A stretch of DNA of 64,000 nt, from contig JAWQEG010000361.1 of NCBI GenBank assembly GCA_033782935.1, forward strand, positions 140,001 through 204,000, read 5' to 3'. The translations under genes were made by a program, and so were the position numbers. Under the pieces are notes generated by a model. The model saw only the letters and a list, made by a program, of their open reading frames with translations. It searched no databases and had not been told where the DNA came from. Positions 33,795 through 44,049 of the stretch are shown piece after piece (the stretch's first letter is position 1; each line of letters starts with the position of its first letter). The stretch comes from Petrolisthes cinctipes (taxonomy: Eukaryota > Arthropoda > Malacostraca > Decapoda > Porcellanidae).

Positions 33795-34250
33795 TATATG
33801 GAAATTACAGGAAAAGAGGAGTGATGAAAATATGTCCTTTTTACCCTCACAGTTTAAGTAAGACTGACTGGTGGTTGGTGAGATGGCTGTAGCCAAGTCC
33901 CTGGCTGTCAGCCACAGTGTTACCAATCAAGAACTAACTTATTAGGGATTGCGCAAATTTAAAAACTGTGCTGTTGAATGAATGCTACACCTGTGGTGCT
34001 CCAGACTTGTTGCTAGTGTTGAAACTTTACTACACCCATGAATTAAGGGTTATTCATTGTTGAAATCGAGGGTTGAGTGTATTGTAATATCTTTTGTAAA
34101 AATATTGGTTAAACTAAAATTTGAAAGCCCTCTGATTTTTCGGAGATAAGAGACTCCTCTGTATTTTGTTGTTATTTCTGGAATGTATAGTAATCTTTGT
34201 ATTGGCAGTGATTTGGTGTTTATTTTTATTATTTATGATATAGTTATTAA
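33795..34250. other. ph intron 4, no feature recognised
   Basis: AT-rich unique sequence. No exon is seen. Confidence 0.5.
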
Positions 34251-34253
34251 TTT

Positions 34254-34320
34254 GTTATTCAACCTAATATTCTTAATGGGTTAAATAAACTGCTACAGAG
34301 AAGTTAAATTTTTGAAGATC
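34254..34320 (+). pseudogene. Degenerate copy of ph exon 4 3' end
   Basis: TATTCAACCTAATATTCTTA, then ATGGGTTAAATAAACTGCTA and CAGAGAAGTTAAATTTTT, parallels exon 4 from 32,634 through its donor. The donor GT has become GA and a TAA stop is present. It sits 1.6 kb downstream of the true exon. Confidence 0.65.
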
Positions 34321-34459
34321 TGATGAAGTTATTCCTGTTTTATTAAAATTATTACTGTTTTTCTAGTAGCGAGAGTTAGTCTTTCTATTTATACTAATTT
34401 TGTTATTATTATTAACTTATTAACTTGCATAATTAATGTTGGAAATTGTTTGTTGACAG

Positions 34460-34556
34460 GTGATTACAGCGGGTAAACCTTTCCCCGGTCAGATTGCACC
34501 ACACATGTTAACAGCAGCAGCAGGCAAAACAGGAGTGTTGCAAGCTGGTGGCCAAG
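34460..34556 (+). CDS. ph: ph exon 5: Ala/Gly-rich linker
   Basis: Residues 234-265 plus one base of codon 266, VITAGKPFPGQIAPHMLTAA onward. Acceptor TGTTGACAG, donor CAAG|GTGAGA, leaving phase 1. The frame stays open beyond the donor for 232 more codons, through a tandem repeat to 35,254. Even so, the phase-1 fit to exon 6 makes the splice the better model. Confidence 0.85.
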
Positions 34557-34690
34557 GTGAGAAAGAGAGAGAGAGATACACACATATTATAAACACATAC
34601 ATACATGAGAGAGAGAAAGAGGGGGGGGTAGGGAATGAGAAAGAGATGCATACATACACACATATACGCACACACACACATGCACATACT

Positions 34691-34975
34691 GAAGCACATC
34701 CCAGGGAAATGGGACCACAGCTTACTGGACCAGGGAGTCTGTATGTCCCTATGCCTGGGCTACCGAAGCACATCCCAGGGAAATGGGACCACAGCTTACT
34801 GGGCCAGGGAGTCTGTATGTCCCTATATGCCTGGGCTACCGAAACACATCCCAGGGAAATGGGACCACAGCTTACTGGACCAGGGAGTCTGTATGTCCCT
34901 ATATGCCTGGGCTACCGAAACACATCCCAGGGAAATGGGACCACAGCTTACTGGACCAGGGAGTCTGGGGGCCTC
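34691..34975. repeat. Tandem repeat, about 77-bp unit, four copies
   Basis: The unit has CACATCCCAGGGAAATGGGA, then CCACAGCTTACTGGACCAGG, GAGTCTGTATGTCCCTA and CCTGGGCTACCGAA. Four copies follow each other with few changes, implying recent expansion. It is open in frame with exon 5. Confidence 0.9.
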
Positions 34976-35515
34976 ATTGGGGGGAAGGTCTTTGATACCA
35001 CAGCCAGTGCTGTGGGCTCAAGTCCACATTACCACAAGAGCTACAAGTGGGGCCGCACCTTCCATGAGACCAGTCCTGAAGGCACCATAAAGGGGGAGGG
35101 AGTTTACACTGCTGCATGCAAAGGGATAATGTACCCCCTGTGTGCTGGCAGTCCACACACCATGGGAAAAAAAGAGCCTCTGGTTGCAGTACACCTCACA
35201 TGGATTATTAATCCATGTGGGCAGATCTCGTCAAATCCACTAGAAAGTGACTAGATCCTACAACAATCTTTATTCTAGACCTGTGGAGGATGACTAATAT
35301 TCACAGAGAATAAAGTCAGCCCCCCTGGGCATGAAATGGAAGTTTGCCTAGGCAGGGAGGCAGCACAGAAACACAGTTTTTGAGAACAACAGGAGGAATC
35401 TCATCTAGACTGTATGCCTTCTGAGTGTCAAGGCCAGAGAGGGTAGAAAAACCTTTATTTAAAGAAATTTTAATGGCAGGCATAAGTATGTCTGATAAAG
35501 GTGGAAAAGGAGAAA
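34976..35515. other. ph intron 5, unassigned mixed-composition sequence
   Basis: Less AT-rich than other introns, including CAGCCAGTGCTGTGGGCTCA. It may be the remnant of a repeat to which the 77-bp units belong. No domain is recognised. Confidence 0.4.
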
Positions 35516-35519
35516 TGAA

Positions 35520-35730
35520 CAGTCGGCCTCAGGAATTCGTACACAGAGCTTTGATTAAATAGGGTATTTATTCTGTACATGCTGTAGGAATTGTTCTGCT
35601 GACTGATTCTGGTTTTGGCTAAGTAACATTACTAAAAATTTTGGCGTTGGAAAATTACTTGTAATAAATTTTCTAGTTGTTACGAACCCTTGATGTCACA
35701 GTGGTGTATATGAATTCCTGAGGCCGACTG
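35520..35730. mobile_element. MITE with GGCC...GAATTCGTACAC ends
   Basis: CAGTCGGCCTCAGGAATTCG at the left and its inverted copy at the right. The 211-bp length matches the related element at 11,853-12,060. TA is present only on the right side. Confidence 0.75.
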
Positions 35731-35784
35731 TACATACAGTATACAAACACACACATGAGAGAGAAAGAGAGAGAGAGGAGGAGG

Positions 35785-35900
35785 AGAGCTACTGATTCCT
35801 CCAAAATGTACCAGGAAATAGATCCCCTATTTGAATAACACAGATGGTCTGTTTCCTAGCACAGGTTGGAGAAATCAGTAGCACTCCATTTTTCATATTG
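35785..35900. repeat. Short inverted-repeat element (GATTCCTCCAAA family)
   Basis: GGAGAGCTACTGATTCCTCC at the left and GGAGAAATCAGTAGCACTCC at the right are inverted copies over a spacer of about 70 bp with a second internal stem (AGGAAATAGATC/GGTCTGTTTCCT). It is one of the clearest hairpin-forming copies of the family. Confidence 0.75.
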
Positions 35901-35997
35901 AATATAATTATAAATTACTCAAATTTTACCCTTATAGGATTATTAATTAGGTAATAATATATTTTTGGTATGTTGTAGCACCTTGATGTTCTTATAG

Positions 35998-36137
35998 GTT
36001 ACTCTCCTGCGGCCATCCCAACCTCAGGTAATCAGACCTTGGTAATTAGTCAACTACCGTTGGGGATGATCAATAGTCAACAACATAACATTCTACCACC
36101 ACATTCTACAACACACAAGCAACCTGATGTACAAAAG
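35998..36137 (+). CDS. ph: ph exon 6: linker segment
   Basis: Residues 266-312, GYSPAAIPTSGNQTLVISQL to HKQPDVQK. Acceptor TTCTTATAG (phase 1, joining GG|T) and donor AAAAG|GTAAGC (phase 0). At least one good and several poor copies of its 3' end and donor follow in the intron (36,268-36,850). Confidence 0.83.
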
Positions 36138-36267
36138 GTAAGCCATTCTTGTTTGTATCATTATTTTATGTATTTTTTGGATTTTAAAATATATTTTGGC
36201 ATGTTTTTCATACTTTATCTGGTCTCATTGTATTTTTTTTTTGGGGGGGGGGGATAGTTTTTCTGTC

Positions 36268-36850
36268 ATTACACAAACTTTCCAGTATGCAAAAGGTAAA
36301 TGTACACAATTTTATTTATTTTGTGTGAATTTGGGTATGTATTATTAGGGGTGATCAGTTGTACGTGACAGAAGATTCTCCCACCCTTTTTTACAATACA
36401 ATCCTGCAGATATACAAAAGGTAACATATTTTTCTATTTTCTTGTAATATTGTGTGTTTTTCAATTTCTTTTCTATTTTTTAATATTTATATATTTCGTC
36501 CTTTTTCATCTCGCAATTACTATATTTTTCATATTTTTATATTTATATTTTTTAGTATGTTTCGGTCACTAGGCAAATTTTGGAATGTATGAAAGGTAAT
36601 ATATTCATGTGATGATTGTGGTATGTGTAATTAGTTAACTACCAGTGGAGGTAATGAGTAGTTAACAACACAACATTCCTCCATACCATTCTACAACACA
36701 CAACCCACCATCTATACAAAAGGTAAGAAAACACATTTGTATATATTTTAGTTGAATTTCATATTTTTCATTTTTTCTTTTTCTTTTCTTTTTTTTTCAT
36801 ACCACAAGTCTGCCAATGTATTAGAGGTAATGTATTTTTAGATTATTTTT
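36268..36850 (+). pseudogene. Array of degenerate copies of ph exon 6 3' end and donor
   Basis: The clearest copy is at 36,625-36,735 (GTAATTAGTTAACTACCAGT, CATTCTACAACACACAACCC, ATACAAAAGGTAAG). It has a TAA where exon 6 has a sense codon. Shorter donor-edge copies with CAAAAGGTAA, TGAAAGGTAA or TAGAGGTAA lie near 36,290, 36,415, 36,592 and 36,825, each followed by similar T-rich intron text. This looks like a decayed tandem array with a unit of about 160-200 bp. Confidence 0.7.
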
Positions 36851-37041
36851 TATTTTTCATGTTTTTTTTTAATTTTGATACATTTCAGCATGTTTCTTTA
36901 GTTGTTTAGCCATTTATCTATCAATTAGAGTGTACAGTATTTTCAACTTTACAAGTATATTTCACCTCATTATGCATATCTCTGTATTTATTAATGTGCT
37001 GTATATTTCACCATTATTTCTTATGTATATGTGTGTATGTA

Positions 37042-38261
37042 CAGTTGCCCACGATGAAAGTGTTACACATTTTTCAATAATTGTGGATGGTTGAGTCGTA
37101 TGGAAACTCCCATCCAGCATTTCCCACTTCCTGTGGTATGAATTTGTAACGGAGATGGTGATTGGCTGACATGCAAGTAGCTGACTCTTCTTTTAATATT
37201 GACATTTGGTATCATGAGTATGTATACATGCTAAATATTATGTCTAGTAATCAATATCAAATGTGACTTGTAGTTAACGAGAATAATATATTAAAATCTT
37301 TAAATTTTCGTCGTATTGTAACCATGGCCGAATACAACAATGATTACCTAACAGTCATTCCTCATCAAAACAATCTTCTTCGACACCAGATATAGATTAT
37401 TGCACTACAAGGAACGTAATGCATTACACACAACAAACACACCACCATAATGATGGAATCACAGGTCAGATCAGGCCTAATAATGGTTAACGAGTGCCAT
37501 GCAGAGAGAGAAAAGTCACAGGCAGGAATATAGGAAAGAAATAGACCCGACGACATCCATTGTATGCAGCACGTAATGAACAAATTGTTTTGCACAAAGT
37601 TATTACTTCCTCAAAATATTTTCTGTCAGATTCTTTACAAAGACAGAGTTATATACATCTAGTTTCACACAAAAGTCGAATTCCATGTAAAGTATATATT
37701 TAAAAACAAAGATATTGATGAAAATAGAGGACAAATGAGTATGATTTTATTTTTCAAATTTTATCTGTCCTTATAGGTATCTGAGCAAAATTTTGTATGC
37801 ACCAACATTCATGAACAGTGTTCATTGAGCTTATGAAAGTTAGTGATTCTTTTAATGCTTCATTCTGCAAAATTATTAATGTGAACAATAAAAAAAATAT
37901 CATAGACTCTCCAATTAGTGCATTGAGTTTGAGGCTTCAGTTTACTATTAGGTGATCCTCAGGTATGTGTTGGTGCCAACCAATGTTTTATTCCAATATG
38001 CAATTTTTTCACTGTAGCCATCTTATGTTGTGTAATTATAAATTTTATTTCGATTATTAGACTTAAAATCTAGCATGGAGACGTATTCATAATACCAAAT
38101 ATTGAAATAAATATATAAACTGGAAACTTTATGTGTCGGCTAATCCCCAGCTCTGTTACACTCATACCACAGGAAGTGGGAAATGCTGGGTGGTAGTTGT
38201 CATATGTCTCAACCATCCACAACTATTGAAAAATGTGTAACACTTTCATTGTGGGTAACTG
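37042..38261. mobile_element. 1.2-kb TA-flanked transposon with about 115-bp inverted ends
   Basis: The left end CAGTTGCCCACGATGAAAGT and the right end (inverted CAGTTACCCACAATGAAAGT) continue as inverted repeats through AACCATCCACAA and GGAAATGCTGG, to about 37,140 and 38,150. TA is on both sides. Only short, stop-ridden frames remain inside. Tc1/mariner-superfamily membership is inferred from ends and target. Confidence 0.85.
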
Positions 38262-38264
38262 TAC

Positions 38265-38760
38265 AGTACAGTGTGTCTATGAGTGTGGGTACATGTGTAT
38301 GAGCGTATGTGCGTGCGTATCTATACGTGTTTGAGTATATCCTACCTTTAATTCTTATGTATGTGTATCCCTCAACCTTGGGACTTGCCAGGCCACTAGA
38401 TTATTGAGTTAATCTATGAGGTTCTATGTTTGTCACACTAGATACAGTAAAACAGTGGAGCTTCATGGTGTTGGTTGCTTCTCTTCTACCCCACTAGATC
38501 ACCATTCCTTATTTATACACAGATGTATGAGTGGGCGTGGTTATCTCTAAGTGTGTGAGTGTGCAAGAGTGTCCGTGCTTGTGTAAGATTTTGCGTATGT
38601 GAATATTTCACTTTTTTCTGCGTCTATCTATGTATTTATCGACTAATTTCTGTGTATTATGTGTATTTCACCATTTTCGTATGTATGTAAGAGTATGTGT
38701 ACATGTCTAAGAGTGCATACGTGGGTATTTTTTAATCTATGAGTTAATGTCATGGTTTTT
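38265..38760. other. ph intron 6, TG-rich non-coding
   Basis: Imperfect GTGTATG/GTGTG text. No exon until the pseudo-exon at 38,768. Confidence 0.5.
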
Positions 38761-38767
38761 CTTATAG

Positions 38768-38850
38768 TATGTGAAGAACAGCATGGCTACACCAGGCACC
38801 TTTACACTACTGACACCACAGAACCAACTCATACTCATATTTATACATCT
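38768..38850 (+). pseudogene. Degenerate upstream copy of ph exon 7 5' end with acceptor
   Basis: It starts after a sound acceptor (TTTTTCTTATAG) and reads GCATGGCTACACCAGGCACC, CACTACTGACACCACAGAAC, CATATTTATAC, parallel to exon 7. In phase 0 from exon 6 it stays open for about 40 codons before a TGA. No donor in the phase needed for exon 8 is obvious, so it could only serve as an alternative terminal or skipped exon. Confidence 0.7.
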
Positions 38851-39065
38851 ATTAACCTCTCTCTCTCTATCTGTTTATCTCTCAGTGTGAATGTGTGTCT
38901 GTTTATCCATATTTTTTTGCCTTTACCTTTATTTCCACTCATTAATCTGTCTATCTAAGAGGGTACTTAGGAATATATGAGTACTGTATATGTCACATTT
39001 TTTGTGTGTGTATCTTTGTGTACTTTTTGGACTAATTTTTGTATTTATGTGCATTTTGTGACCAG

Positions 39066-39216
39066 CAAAGTATAACATGGGCCACACCAGGCACCTTACA
39101 CTCCTCTACACTACTGGCAGCACAGAACCAACCCATATTTATACGAGGAGCTCAGCCTGGACAAGATAATGTATTTATATCCAACCCACAACCTCAACCT
39201 ATGCAGACAACTAATT
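39066..39216 (+). CDS. ph: ph exon 7: linker segment
   Basis: Residues 313-362 plus one base of codon 363: QSITWATPGTLHSSTLLAAQ, NQPIFIRGAQ, then DNVFISNPQPQPMQTTN. Acceptor TGACCAG, donor AATT|GTAAGT, phase 0 in and phase 1 out. The NQPIFIRG patch resembles motifs retained across Ph/PHC linkers, which is an inference from memory of the family. Confidence 0.82.
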
Positions 39217-39324
39217 GTAAGTAAGGATTAATATTATTATTATTATTATGAACACACTGTAACACTCCACTAACAAGCACACACTTAAAGGGAATGTTAT
39301 TGTTGTTAAATATAGAGTAATTGA

Positions 39325-39420
39325 TTATTCCAAACTATTCCAAGCAACAGGCCACCATTATTTTTGTTTATCTGGTCCTGACATATGTTGGAGGAATCAA
39401 GACTCTCTAATGTTCCAAAA
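39325..39420. repeat. Short inverted-repeat element (CTATTCCAAGCAACA family)
   Basis: CCAAACTATTCCAAGCAACA, CACCATTATTTTTG and TTGGAGGAATCAAGACTCTC in the family order. A further 3' end-like fragment (CGGAGGAATCAAGGCAC) lies at 39,825-39,850. Confidence 0.7.
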
Positions 39421-39863
39421 TAGTAAGATTATCAAAGCTGCGCTTTAAAATAAGTCTTTCTGTACAAATTTTTCTATCACATTAGAACACTATAAGTGGA
39501 AAGATTACAGTTTGAGTGTAGATTCCTGATGTTATATCTCAAACCCATGTCCATTACTATACCATCTGATGTTAAACTGTCAGCCAATGTGTGATGGAAG
39601 ATGATATAATAATGTAATGTGAAAAGTAGACATTAACCCCTTGACCTCTAACAACACTGACCCATGTGGAGAAGAGTAAGGACTGATCTTACTTGGTCAC
39701 TCAAATGACAAGAGGATTTGATCCTTTGGATAAAAGGAAGGTTGTAAGGGTAGTAGGATTGTGATGGAAGATTTAATAAAGAAAGATTTATTTATAAGTG
39801 TAGCTTTGACAATGTTGTTACTTCGGAGGAATCAAGGCACTTTAATGCACCAAAAATGTATTA

Positions 39864-40704
39864 CAGTAAGATCTCTCATCTGACGAGTATAGTTTAAAAT
39901 CTAACGAAAATATCCAGAGTGAACAGCGAAAAATCCCGAACAAACAGTCACTCCCCACTGCCTCCCTCACTCCCGCTCAGTGTTGCCAGGTCTGCTTGAC
40001 GAAATTTTCCTCACTTCAACATCAAAATTTCCCTTTTTACCTCAATTATTCCCTGTTTACTCTTGAACAATGATGGTCTTTTTGGTATTTCATCTGGTAG
40101 AAATTTCCCTGTTTACTCTTGAACGAACTGTACATTATTTCCCTGTGTGGACTCCAAAATTCCCTAAAACAAATAAACAAGCCCCGTGAGCTTCACGAAA
40201 TAATGGAAAATCTTGATGAAAATGATGGACAAGAGACTGTGAGTGATGGTGAGGAGGATATAGTGAACATTCTTAGTGACATTCCTGATGACTTTGATGG
40301 ATTTATTGTGAAGGAAAAAAGTGCAGACGAAAAGATAACAAAACTCCAAGCATCATCACGAGACGCAGCAGACAGTGAGAGGGAGGATGGTGGTGGAGGA
40401 TGTGGTGATGGGAGTGGCATGTGATAAGTGATAACGTGTGTCCCTTGCCACCACAAACAGAATTCATCCCTCCTAGGAGAATGTTCCACATTTCTTTATT
40501 ATTTTACACGTTTCTTAATTATTTTACACATTCCTTGTATATTTTTTATTATTGTATACCGTAAATACAAGCCAATTGAGTTTCAGTTGTATTTTTGGTA
40601 CCGATTATAATTTCCGCCATATGTTTATGTATTCGCATCTAACAAATTCGTATCTAACGCACCTTTTTTGGCACCTATTATTCGTTAGATGCGAGATCTT
40701 ACTG
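39864..40704 (+). mobile_element. Tigger/pogo-like non-autonomous transposon, copy A
   Basis: The terminal repeats CAGTAAGATCTCTCATCTGA and (reversed) CAGTAAGATCTCGCATCTAA are flanked by TA. The 841-bp interior holds the acidic 101-residue frame at 40,119-40,424 and the CAGTGTTGCCAGGT module near 39,979. A second copy in reverse orientation is at 48,299-49,209. Confidence 0.87.
40119..40424 (+). pseudogene. Acidic C-terminal remnant of a Tigger-type transposase
   Basis: 101 residues, rich in Asp/Glu: ENLDENDGQETVSDGEED, SDIPDDFDGFIVKEKSAD, then LQASSRDAADSERED. The counterpart in the reverse copy (48,572-48,901) is nearly identical in protein although both elements lack the catalytic core. 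An acidic DDFDGF-type tail is common at the C-terminus of pogo/Tigger transposases. Function as a transposase is not possible here. Confidence 0.55.
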
Positions 40705-41500
40705 TACAGTCACCTTTTTAATAACATGAGGGTTACATTCCTGGAGAGGTTATGCTCTGTTAAAATCACATTATGTAAACATAATTTTCCCAAAAGAAAC
40801 ATTGGTAATATGGAGGATTATGTTCCTTGACTTTAGGAAAATCTGCCCATTTTTGGGGGTTATGCTACTTATATATAACATTATATATACCTGTATATGA
40901 GTAGGTCACAGAAACAAAAATAACAACTCAGGTTAACACTTTATTTAAACTTTTACAATGATGTACTGTTGCTTTGTTTATGCTGCACTGGTTGTCTGAT
41001 TGCATCCATCTCTCCCTGGCCTTTCACTGGGTAGTGTGGATGTCTGTGATGTCATCGTCCCAGGCGTGTGGATGATTTGAAAATGATGCTTATGTGTAAA
41101 TTCCTGTTAAATCAAGAATATTGTGTTAGTTAAACATACTCCTTAAATATTTGCTCTTGTTAAACAAATATGCTATTTAAACTTGTGTTATTCAAAGGTG
41201 ACTATTATCCACTTAAACAAACCCAGGCCATTCCTGAGTGTTAATTTGATAATTGGTACATAGATATAGTATATATACATGTATATATGTATACTGCATA
41301 TACATTATATATTATAATGTTTCATAGTTTGATGTATAGTTTAACACATTTCTTACTACACTATACTTTCCTCTCTCTCTTTCATGATTTTGTATGTAAT
41401 TTAATGTATTTGAGTGATAATTCAATAATTAACTATATTATTTTCAATGTCTAGTTAGTTCCAGTGACACCAATAAATATTCTTGTTCATTTTCTTCACA
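40705..41500. other. ph intron 7, non-coding
   Basis: AT-rich sequence. Nothing is assigned until the exon 8 acceptor TTTCTTCACAG. Confidence 0.5.
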
Positions 41501-41501
41501 G

Positions 41502-41740
41502 CGCTGCTTCCACCACTTTGCTCGATGCAACAACAACAACAACACAGTGGCCAGGTTCCCACTCACCCCAAACCACGGTCAGCACTTGAATTGCCAGCCA
41601 ACATACAACCTAAAACTCCCCTTAGACCAACTACACTGTTACCATCCACACATGCGCACATCAGGCCATCCGTGTCTACACAGACTGCAAACGCACACCA
41701 ACTGGCCAACACACACATACCTACACCACCCAGGGCACAG
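41502..41740 (+). CDS. ph: ph exon 8: Gln/Pro/Thr-rich linker
   Basis: Completes codon 363 and runs to residue 442: LLPPLCSMQQQQQHSGQVPT, then PKPRSALELPANIQPKTPLR and a Pro/Thr/His-rich end. Acceptor TTCTTCACAG (phase 1), donor CAG|GTGAGT (phase 0). Low complexity, presumably disordered. Confidence 0.85.
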
Positions 41741-41868
41741 GTGAGTACATTCATCAGTACTGTATATATGTACACACCACACAGCTGAAAATTTGGTGGG
41801 GTAATTTACAGAGATTACACACACAGATATAGACATACATACATTAATTTCTGCCATTCTTTCAACAG

Positions 41869-42173
41869 AATAAAATTCGTGGTAAAAACAACGCCAACCG
41901 GAACAACAACAACAACAACAATAATAATAACATTGCCATTGTCACCACTCAACAACAACAACAACAGATGGTGGTGGCAGCACAGAACAACATTGCCAAC
42001 ATCACTGCCAACAATGCCGGTACACAGGTGTTTTCAGTAGCAAGTTCTGCCAACACCAACAACAGCAATGTGACAACTACAGCAACTATACCACAGACTC
42101 TCTCTGTTGGTAAAGTGATAAACCAACAACAGCCTTCAGTACAACCCATTACCAGCCTTACACACAATACAAA
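41869..42173 (+). CDS. ph: ph exon 9: Asn/Gln-rich linker
   Basis: Residues 443-543 plus two bases of codon 544. It opens NKIRGKNNANRNNNNNNNNN and ends QQQPSVQPITSLTHNT. Acceptor CTTTCAACAG, donor ACAAA|GTAAGG, phase 2 out. A stop would follow only two codons past the donor, which supports splicing. The short basic KIRGK patch may act as a nuclear-localisation contribution (inference). Confidence 0.85.
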
Positions 42174-42177
42174 GTAA

Positions 42178-42179
<2 letters not shown>

Positions 42180-42219
<40 letters not shown>
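42180..42219. repeat. Poly-T tract of about 40 bp directly after the exon 9 donor
   Basis: An almost uninterrupted T run begins seven bases after the exon 9 donor. Long U-tracts just downstream of donors can bind TIA-type splicing factors, so it may affect donor use. The rest of intron 9 to 42,507 is AT-rich and featureless. Confidence 0.85.
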
Positions 42220-42507
42220 CTAATTACCTTGACCCTTTTTCTAGTTTCTATCAAAAATATAAATCTTTAACACAAAATAAATATTAACTCAAATTAAAAA
42301 TAGCCACAAATTTTTTAAGTTATTTAAGATTAATACAAACAATAATTAAGAATTTACACTTATTAAAATTAGACACAAATTTCAACACAAATTAAAATTA
42401 AACACAAAATAGAACATTAACACCAGTGAAAACTCAATATGAATGAAACTTAACACAGTATAAACACAAATATTTCAGAATTGTTATTATTAATTTTTTT
42501 TTTACAG

Positions 42508-43460
42508 GTCTGGCGTACCAATGACTCCCCCCACAGCTCCCCTCCCCCACACCACCCAGGCCCCCCCTGGCTTCCTCCCACCACTGGTCAGGATACCCAA
42601 GCCTCTTCCACCCTCACCACATCAAGCACCCACTAACCATACCCCAACCCCTCCTCCTCCTGTATTGGTTTCAAGTGTCCCCAACCAAACATCAACCAGT
42701 ATACAATCCATAGCAAATTCCCAGGCTAATTCCAGTTCAATTCCAGCCAGTTCTGGTTCAATTCTGGCTAGTTCCAATTCAAATCCAGCCATTTCTGGCA
42801 CAATTTCAGCTTCTTCTGGTTCAGTTCTGGCTAATACTGGTTCAATTCTGGCTAACACTGGTTCAATTCCACCTAACACTGGTTCAATTCCACCTAATAT
42901 CTGCTCAATTCCACCTAATACCTGCTCAATTCCACCTAATACCTGCTCAATTCCACCTAATACCAGTTCAATCCCAGCTAATACATGTTCAATTTTGGCA
43001 ACTTCCAGTTCATTACCGGGTAATACCAGCTCAATAATGGCCACTACTGGTTCAGTCACACACACACAGGCATACATGGGACCCCAGACATACACACAAG
43101 CCCCAACACAGACACAGTCCTTGCAACAACAACAACAACAGCAGCAGCAGCAGCAATTGATGCAACAATCACAATCAACCCTGGAACCGCCAACACTTTC
43201 ACCCATCATCCTGACACCTAAAACAGAAGCTACAAACTCCTCCACTAACTCTGCTAACTGCTCAAAAAACTCCTCTATAATTAGCCCCAGTGCACCCATG
43301 TTAGCTGAAAGAGGGGGAGGGGAAGGGGGAGTTGGGGGGACAAGTAAAAAGGTGGTCCTTCCCTCACCACCTGTGTTGCCTTCTCCTTCCATACCTGTAC
43401 ACCCACAACAACAGTCAACTCCCGCTGTCAATGGAGTCACTGCTAGTGAGAGTGGGGAAG
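42508..43460 (+). CDS. ph: ph exon 10: large Pro/Ser-rich exon with heptad repeat
   Basis: Completes codon 544 and runs to residue 861. It begins SGVPMTPPTAPLPHTTQAPP. A heptad repeat of the SIPPNTC type occurs about 16 times (42,728-43,048). A poly-Gln tract lies at 43,123-43,155, then a Thr/Ser/Asn-rich part and a Gly-rich RGGGEGGVGG patch. Acceptor TTTTTTACAG (phase 2), donor GGGGAAG|GTAAGA (phase 1). The Ser/Thr-rich disordered region N-terminal to HD1 matches the known architecture of Ph, where such linkers are heavily O-GlcNAc-modified in Drosophila. Modification here is inference. Confidence 0.88.
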
Positions 43461-43499
43461 GTAAGAAGCTAAATATTGCAAGTTAAATTATTATATTAT

Positions 43500-43725
43500 A
43501 ATTTATGTAGCATAGGGAAGTGGCATCCTCATCACCCACCTTTCTTTACAATGGTGGAGTCAGCCTCATATCCCCTACGATACAGGGGGGGGGGGGTGCT
43601 CTCTAACAATAACCCCACCAAAGGCTCATTTTGCCTCGGAGATGGACCCCTTGACTGTAAAGGGTCCTACACCGGCACTAGACCCTCCCCATCCCTTGAA
43701 AAGAGGGAAATGGGGAATTGATGAT
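43500..43725. other. Unassigned GC-richer insert in ph intron 10
   Basis: Between exon 10 and its decayed copy lies a compositionally distinct stretch with a G run at 43,587-43,598 and AAAGGCTCATTTTGCCTCGG. It looks like an inserted repeat. I cannot name it. Confidence 0.4.
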
Positions 43726-43734
43726 TTTAATAAT

Positions 43735-43800
43735 GACTGTGAGTGAAAGTAGGTAAAGTGAGAAGCTAATGTTTTTATTTGTATTCAATAATTAATTTTG
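43735..43800 (+). pseudogene. Degenerate copy of ph exon 10 3' end and donor
   Basis: GTGAGTGAAAGTAGGTAAAG with TGAGAAGCTAATG, then TAATTTTGTAAGTT, parallels AGTGAGAGTGGGGAAGGTAA and GAAGCTAAAT at 43,443-43,472. A further TTAATTTTGTAAGTTAGATT near 43,957 may be a third copy. The frame contains stops. Confidence 0.55.
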
Positions 43801-44049
43801 TAAGTTTAAGATAGTAGTGTTGTTAATATTATCATCAGCATCAACTAGGTGAAAGAGAGAGAGAGAGAATGTATATTTTCTTTTTTCTTTTCTTTTTTTT
43901 TGTGTGTGTGTGTAACAAGAATGCTGCTGTGGTTTTAAAAGTTTTTTTTTTATTTGTTAATTTTGTAAGTTAGATTATTATTATGATTATTTTTTTAATA
44001 ATTATTATAAATATCACACACAGCTCACCAACTATCTTTCTCCCCACAG

